Source of the DNA: Myxococcales bacterium
Lineage (GTDB): Bacteria > Myxococcota > Polyangia > HGW-17 > SLPX01
Length of the DNA: 18,307 nucleotides
Assembly (NCBI GenBank): GCA_007131745.1
Contig: SLPX01000405.1
Coordinates: 1 to 18,307, forward strand
Reading direction: 5' to 3'
The notes under the pieces were generated by a model. It saw only the letters and a list, made by a program, of their open reading frames with translations. It searched no databases and was not told where the DNA came from. Shown piece by piece: positions 15,077 through 18,307 of the stretch. Position numbers and translations under genes: made by a program. Positions within the stretch are counted from its first letter, which is position 1; each line of letters opens with the position of its first letter.

Positions 15077-16861
15077 TTAGAATATGTCCACCACCACGCC
15101 CAAGCTCTCCACGTTCCCCCAACACGCGGCGCTCACGGCCCAGGTCCCCGAACTCAACACAAACACGCTCTCCGCGGAAGGCACGATCCGATGAATCACC
15201 CAACCTTCACCGTCCCATGCATAAACCACCCAGGCGCGAATCATCTCCGCTGCGTCGTGCCGGACACTTACGTTAACACCAACAACCTCCACGCGGGGCG
15301 GCGACACCTCTCTTTCACGCACCGCGACCACCGGCGGGGTGAGCGCGGCCATGGAGTAAAACTCTTCCAACAACATGGTGGCGACCCCTTGCCGATCCGA
15401 AAGGATGTTCGCTACATGATAAAAAATGTTTCCCATTGAGTGCATGTGCCGGTAGTCGCGCCCGATCTCGACCTGGAGGCGGAACTCATTTACCGTCCAT
15501 GCCGATGAATCACCCAGGCGGTAAAGTGCATTCCCCGCGAAAATGTAATGCCCGTCGGAGGAAAGACCGGCCCACCAGGGTAGAAGCGTACCGTAGGGCT
15601 GGCCGGAGGAAGTCGTGGGCCAGTAAAGCTGGGGCGCCACATAATCAACCCATCGCTCCTGGATCCATTTTTTCGGATCCGAGAAGAGTACGTCATACTG
15701 GCTCGTACCGGTGATCCCCGGCGGCTCGCCCGTTTTGTATATCCCGAACGGGCCGACCCCGAACCGAACATGTGGTTTTTCCGCGGCAACCGCTTCACCG
15801 ACAAGCCGCACCATCTCATTCACGTTGTCCCTCCGCCAATCGGCCAAACTCATCTCGCCCCCGGAGTTCACGTATTCATTGTAAAGCGGTCCATCGGGAA
15901 AGACGTGCCCTGATATGGGCCAGGGATAAAAGTAATCGTCGAAATGGATGCCGTCCACATTGTATCCGCGCACAATGTCGGTCACCACATCCACGATGTG
16001 ATCCCGCACTTCCACTGCTCCCGGATCCATCCACAGAAGATTGTCCCCCCATGGATAAGCATATTCGGGGTAACGCAAAGAAACGTGCGGCCAAACTGCT
16101 TCAATGTGCCTGTTTACAAGCGCTCGATAGGGATTCAGCCAAGCATGCACTTCTATGTTGCGCTCATGCGCCTCCTCAATCAAAAAGGCCAGAGGATCAT
16201 AGCCCGGGTCCTCACCCTGCGCGCCCGTGAGAAACCGGCTCCAGGGTTCAAGCTCCGACTCGTAAAACGCGTCCGACTCGGGGCGAACCTGGAAAACAAC
16301 CGCGTTCATCCCGAATTCTTCCACCCCGTCCAATATATCCCGGAGTTGATCCTGTTGAGCAGTCATCGACGACGTGTTGGATGGAAAGTTTATCCCCCAC
16401 GCAGTTGCAACCCAAGCTCCCCTGAACTCCCGCTCATGAGAAACCTCCACGACCTCCAAGACGGTGACCACTGCCTCCCCTGAAACCGCGCCGTTCAAGC
16501 TCGACGCTGTCACAGTCGAAACCCCCGGGGCTTCCGCCATTACCAGCCCCGGCGTCTCCGTGGTAGCCACCACGGATTCATCACCCGAACTCCACTCAAC
16601 CGAATCGGTGACATCGCGGATTCGGCTCATTTCATCAAAGCCGTCCGCAACAAACTGAAAAGTCTCTCCCGGAAACAAGACAACCGACGAAGGGCTGACC
16701 TCGATGCGTTCAAGCTCGAACACGTCCCCGTCCACCATGTCTCCCGAATCCCGTTCCCCCCCGTCCCACTCTCCATCTCCACCGCCCCCCGTTCCCCCGC
16801 ACGCGTTTACAAACACGAACAAAAAACCAACAAAGATGACCTTCAACTTTGACAACGACAC
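15077..16861 (-). CDS. BIG2 plus GHL10 (DUF187)-type lipoprotein
   Basis: A roughly 594-residue surface lipoprotein with a putative glycoside-hydrolase-like barrel. A hydrophobic signal ends in V-N-A-C-G-G, probably the lipidation site, followed by a Gly/Asp-rich linker. A BIG2-type immunoglobulin-like domain (about 50-135: S-P-S-S-V-V-L-F-P-G ... V-E-W-S-S-G-D) precedes the GHL10/DUF187 domain, recognised by E-F-R-G-A-W-V-A-T-A-W, N-A-V-V-F-Q-V-R-P, H-A-W-L-N-P-Y-R-A and G-I-H-F-D-D-Y-F-Y-P. The C-terminal ~90 residues look like a beta-sandwich. This family is known in YngK-like cell-wall proteins; the substrate is not established here. The frame opens at 16906 (GTG) but the signal peptide favours a later start. 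GTG 16861 (AGG 5 nt before) or TTG 16855 are alternatives, so the start is uncertain. Confidence 0.88.
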   Translation of the reverse strand: MSLSKLKVIFVGFLFVFVNACGGTGGGGDGEWDGGERDSGDMVDGDVFELERIEVSPSSVVLFPGETFQFVADGFDEMSRIRDVTDSVEWSSGDESVVATTETPGLVMAEAPGVSTVTASSLNGAVSGEAVVTVLEVVEVSHEREFRGAWVATAWGINFPSNTSSMTAQQDQLRDILDGVEEFGMNAVVFQVRPESDAFYESELEPWSRFLTGAQGEDPGYDPLAFLIEEAHERNIEVHAWLNPYRALVNRHIEAVWPHVSLRYPEYAYPWGDNLLWMDPGAVEVRDHIVDVVTDIVRGYNVDGIHFDDYFYPWPISGHVFPDGPLYNEYVNSGGEMSLADWRRDNVNEMVRLVGEAVAAEKPHVRFGVGPFGIYKTGEPPGITGTSQYDVLFSDPKKWIQERWVDYVAPQLYWPTTSSGQPYGTLLPWWAGLSSDGHYIFAGNALYRLGDSSAWTVNEFRLQVEIGRDYRHMHSMGNIFYHVANILSDRQGVATMLLEEFYSMAALTPPVVAVREREVSPPRVEVVGVNVSVRHDAAEMIRAWVVYAWDGEGWVIHRIVPSAESVFVLSSGTWAVSAACWGNVESLGVVVDIF

Positions 16862-17020
16862 ATTCACCTGCCTGTGGCGAATATATTCAACCGGCGACGG
16901 AAACACGCTCTACCGCTTCTAAACTCCTAAGCTCTTTCACCACCAAGATACGATACAATGAAGATTTTTGATTGACAATGAACAACCGACCACCAACGGA
17001 GACCCGGATGAGGTTTTAAC

Positions 17021-17119
17021 ATGGACAACGGTCACCGCTTGCCGCCCGAAATGGAAAATCTGATCTACCCACTTGGGATCTTTTTTTCAGCGGTTGGCGG
17101 CCCCCATGTCCTGATTTGA
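17021..17119 (+). CDS. possible small ORF (32 residues), unconfirmed
   Basis: ATG 17021 to TGA 17117-17119 gives a 32-residue peptide with a hydrophobic middle (L-I-Y-P-L-G-I-F-F-S-A-V-G). GAGG lies 7 nt before the ATG, a proper ribosome-binding distance. TTGACA occurs at 16972-16977 but has no -10 at the right distance. No family is recognised, and an ORF this short can occur by chance. The rest of the 16862-17135 gap shows nothing else clear. Confidence 0.22.
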   Translation: MDNGHRLPPEMENLIYPLGIFFSAVGGPHVLI

Positions 17120-17135
17120 CCGTTCTCGTTACGAG

Positions 17136-17416
17136 TTGCAGAGGGTGTTCGCCGGGCAGTCAGAGATCACTCAAAGCAGCGAGAAAGAACTGCTGGTATC
17201 TCCCGGTAAAATGGGAGATTTATCTTGTTATTTCCCGATTGGCCGTTTTATCGGCGCTACTCTGAACAGGGAGGATTCCCGAAGTTGGTGGAGATCACTG
17301 ATGACGAGACCAAGCGTGACACTCTGAAAGTTTATTTTGATTCATTTCTGCTGAGGGACATAATGACGCGCTCTGCGGTTGGACATCCCCGGGCGATTGA
17401 GGGCTGTTACATCTAA
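17136..17416 (+). pseudogene. decayed fragment of AAA_14/DUF4143 ATPase
   Basis: Two overlapping frames each match part of the AAA_14/DUF4143 pattern. The first (from about 17145) reads E-I-T-Q-S-S-E-K-E-L-L then F-P-I-G-R-F-I, like the strand-loop just before DUF4143 (I-T-G-S-S-x-x-L-L). The second (from about 17225, after a frameshift) reads Y-S-E-Q-G-G-F-P-K-L-V, then Y-F-D-S-F-L-L-R-D-I-M-T-R, like the start of DUF4143 (Y-x-x-x-G-G-F-P-E ... Y-F-D-T-I-L-x-R-D-I). Both ends are missing: no Walker motifs before and no C-terminal DUF4143 after the stop at 17414-17416. The second frame is a solid match; the first is weaker. It faces the gene at 17421, which is a member of the same superfamily on the other strand. 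Confidence 0.55.
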
Positions 17417-17420
17417 AATC

Positions 17421-18307
17421 TTACCGAAACATTGTCGATCCGGTAGGAAGAAATTCGAACATTTTCCATACTGCATAGAGGGGAATCGAATGAATGTTTT
17501 CTGTTTTTGAAAAATTTCTCTCGGAAAAACGAAATCCTGTAACCGAGTTGCTTTTTTCCTTCAGGAACTGATATATGCTTTTCATTCTTCCTGCAGTTCC
17601 ACTTTTGACTTCTATAGGAACCACTTTGCCGTCAAAAACATCTACAAAATCAACTTCTGCATTAGCCCCTCTTTTTTCTCTGACCCAGTAAAAAAGCTCT
17701 TTTTTCGACAGATAATCGGAATATGCAAGCAGTTCCTGTCCAACAAATGCCTCCGCAAAATTACCTTTGTTTACAATTGTTTCAGCAGGATCAAATATCC
17801 ACTCACCACCATCGAGCTTTAAAACTGTCTGGCTTAGAGCCACATCAAGAAAAATCGCTTTAAACATTGAGTTTTTAGTTTCAGCGCCAAGTGGAAGCCC
17901 GTTTGATGAAGAATGGGTAACCGAGTGAACTATTCCTGCTTTTCCAAGCAAATCAAAAGCAGCTTTTAAAACTCTTGATCTCGCCCCGGAATCGACCTTT
18001 GAATATACAAATTTTTCTCCGGTTAAGCGGGGAACAGCCCTAAAAACAGTTTCAACAAAATCTATTTTATTGTTTCCGGCGTATTTCCCGAAATCATGCC
18101 TATATGTCTCTATAAGATCGTTATGAACCATTTTGACATCTTGAATATTTCGGGTCTCCTTCCACTTTTGAACTGCTTCCGGCATCCCTCCTACCGCAAA
18201 ATATTCCCCGAGAACAGATAGCATTTTATTGTGAAATATTTCATCGAGTTCTTTTAATGGATCATGCTCTTGAACGAAATCATAAAGATGTCCATTTCCT
18301 GTTGCAA
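17421..18307 (-). CDS. AAA_14/DUF4143 ATPase, C-terminal part (partial at edge)
   Basis: The frame stays open to the right edge (295 codons visible), so the N-terminal AAA ATPase half with the Walker motifs is outside the window. The visible part starts with an E-L-D-E-I-F-H-N-K helix and the pattern Y-F-A-V-G-G-M-P-E-A-V, the hallmark of DUF4143. It later has E-V-D-F-V and I-E-V-K-S, the conserved nuclease-like (PD-(D/E)xK-type) core at the C-terminus of this family. The role is uncertain: members are widespread, often mobile, ATP-binding proteins, sometimes linked to toxin-like or DNA-related functions. The DNA is AT-rich compared with the genes on its left, which fits recent acquisition. 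Confidence 0.9.
   Translation of the reverse strand, partial: ATGNGHLYDFVQEHDPLKELDEIFHNKMLSVLGEYFAVGGMPEAVQKWKETRNIQDVKMVHNDLIETYRHDFGKYAGNNKIDFVETVFRAVPRLTGEKFVYSKVDSGARSRVLKAAFDLLGKAGIVHSVTHSSSNGLPLGAETKNSMFKAIFLDVALSQTVLKLDGGEWIFDPAETIVNKGNFAEAFVGQELLAYSDYLSKKELFYWVREKRGANAEVDFVDVFDGKVVPIEVKSGTAGRMKSIYQFLKEKSNSVTGFRFSERNFSKTENIHSIPLYAVWKMFEFLPTGSTMFR

Noticed and set aside
17125..17135. CTCGT-T-ACGAG palindrome at the edge of the ATPase remnant
   Set aside because: Five-base arms, no repeat partner and no associated gene start; not enough to call an attachment or regulatory site.
1..18307. CRISPR arrays, tRNA, rRNA, or an intact insertion sequence
   Set aside because: I looked for regularly spaced direct repeats, cloverleaf-like stretches in the gaps, and transposase motifs, and saw none. 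A tRNA search program would be decisive for small RNA genes I may have missed.

Overview
The window looks like chromosomal DNA of a Gram-negative, predatory- or soil-type deltaproteobacterial lineage, most likely Myxococcota or a related uncultured group. This is inferred from gene content only: an RCC1-repeat lipoprotein with a DCDDGNxCT-type cysteine motif, a zinc-ribbon eukaryote-like Ser/Thr kinase, an EGF-containing lipoprotein, several outer-membrane beta-barrels and a BIG2/GH-like lipoprotein. No rRNA, tRNA, CRISPR array or intact insertion sequence was seen.

Region by region. (1) 137-2596 (+): a large lipoprotein of 14 RCC1 blades. It is convergent, 9 bp apart, with (2) 2606-7109 (-): a co-directional set of exported proteins, in transcription order a 16-residue-repeat beta-flower-like secreted protein, a small outer-membrane beta-barrel, and a 1044-residue peptidase-MA/TolB-propeller/outer-membrane-barrel protein. 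(3) 7344-12883 (+): a tight unit transcribed away from (2). It holds a PlsC-type acyltransferase, an EGF lipoprotein with a large unrecognised domain, a GT2 glycosyltransferase fused to a SAM methyltransferase, and a zinc-ribbon Ser/Thr kinase; gaps are 88, 28 and 21 bp. (4) 12927-13553 (-): an AT-rich VapBC-type toxin-antitoxin pair with a well-formed promoter and a paired palindrome that looks like its autoregulatory operator. (5) 13758-14894 (+): a stand-alone cysteine desulfurase. It is convergent with (6) 15077-16861 (-), a BIG2 plus GHL10/DUF187 lipoprotein, and a large imperfect palindrome lies between the two. (7) 16862-17420: mostly non-coding, with a possible small ORF and a decayed piece of an AAA_14/DUF4143 ATPase. 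(8) 17421-18307 (-): the C-terminal part of an apparently intact AAA_14/DUF4143 protein that runs off the right edge.

How the genes may fit together (inference). Five of the eleven better-supported genes encode exported or surface proteins, so most of the window serves the cell envelope. The acyltransferase, lipoprotein, glycosyltransferase-methyltransferase and kinase unit could be a small phosphorylation-controlled envelope glycolipid or lipid-carrier pathway. The right third (toxin-antitoxin, palindromic element, ATPase remnant and ATPase) looks like a plastic, horizontally refreshed segment. Several starts were moved inward or to GTG/TTG because a clear Shine-Dalgarno sequence supports them.
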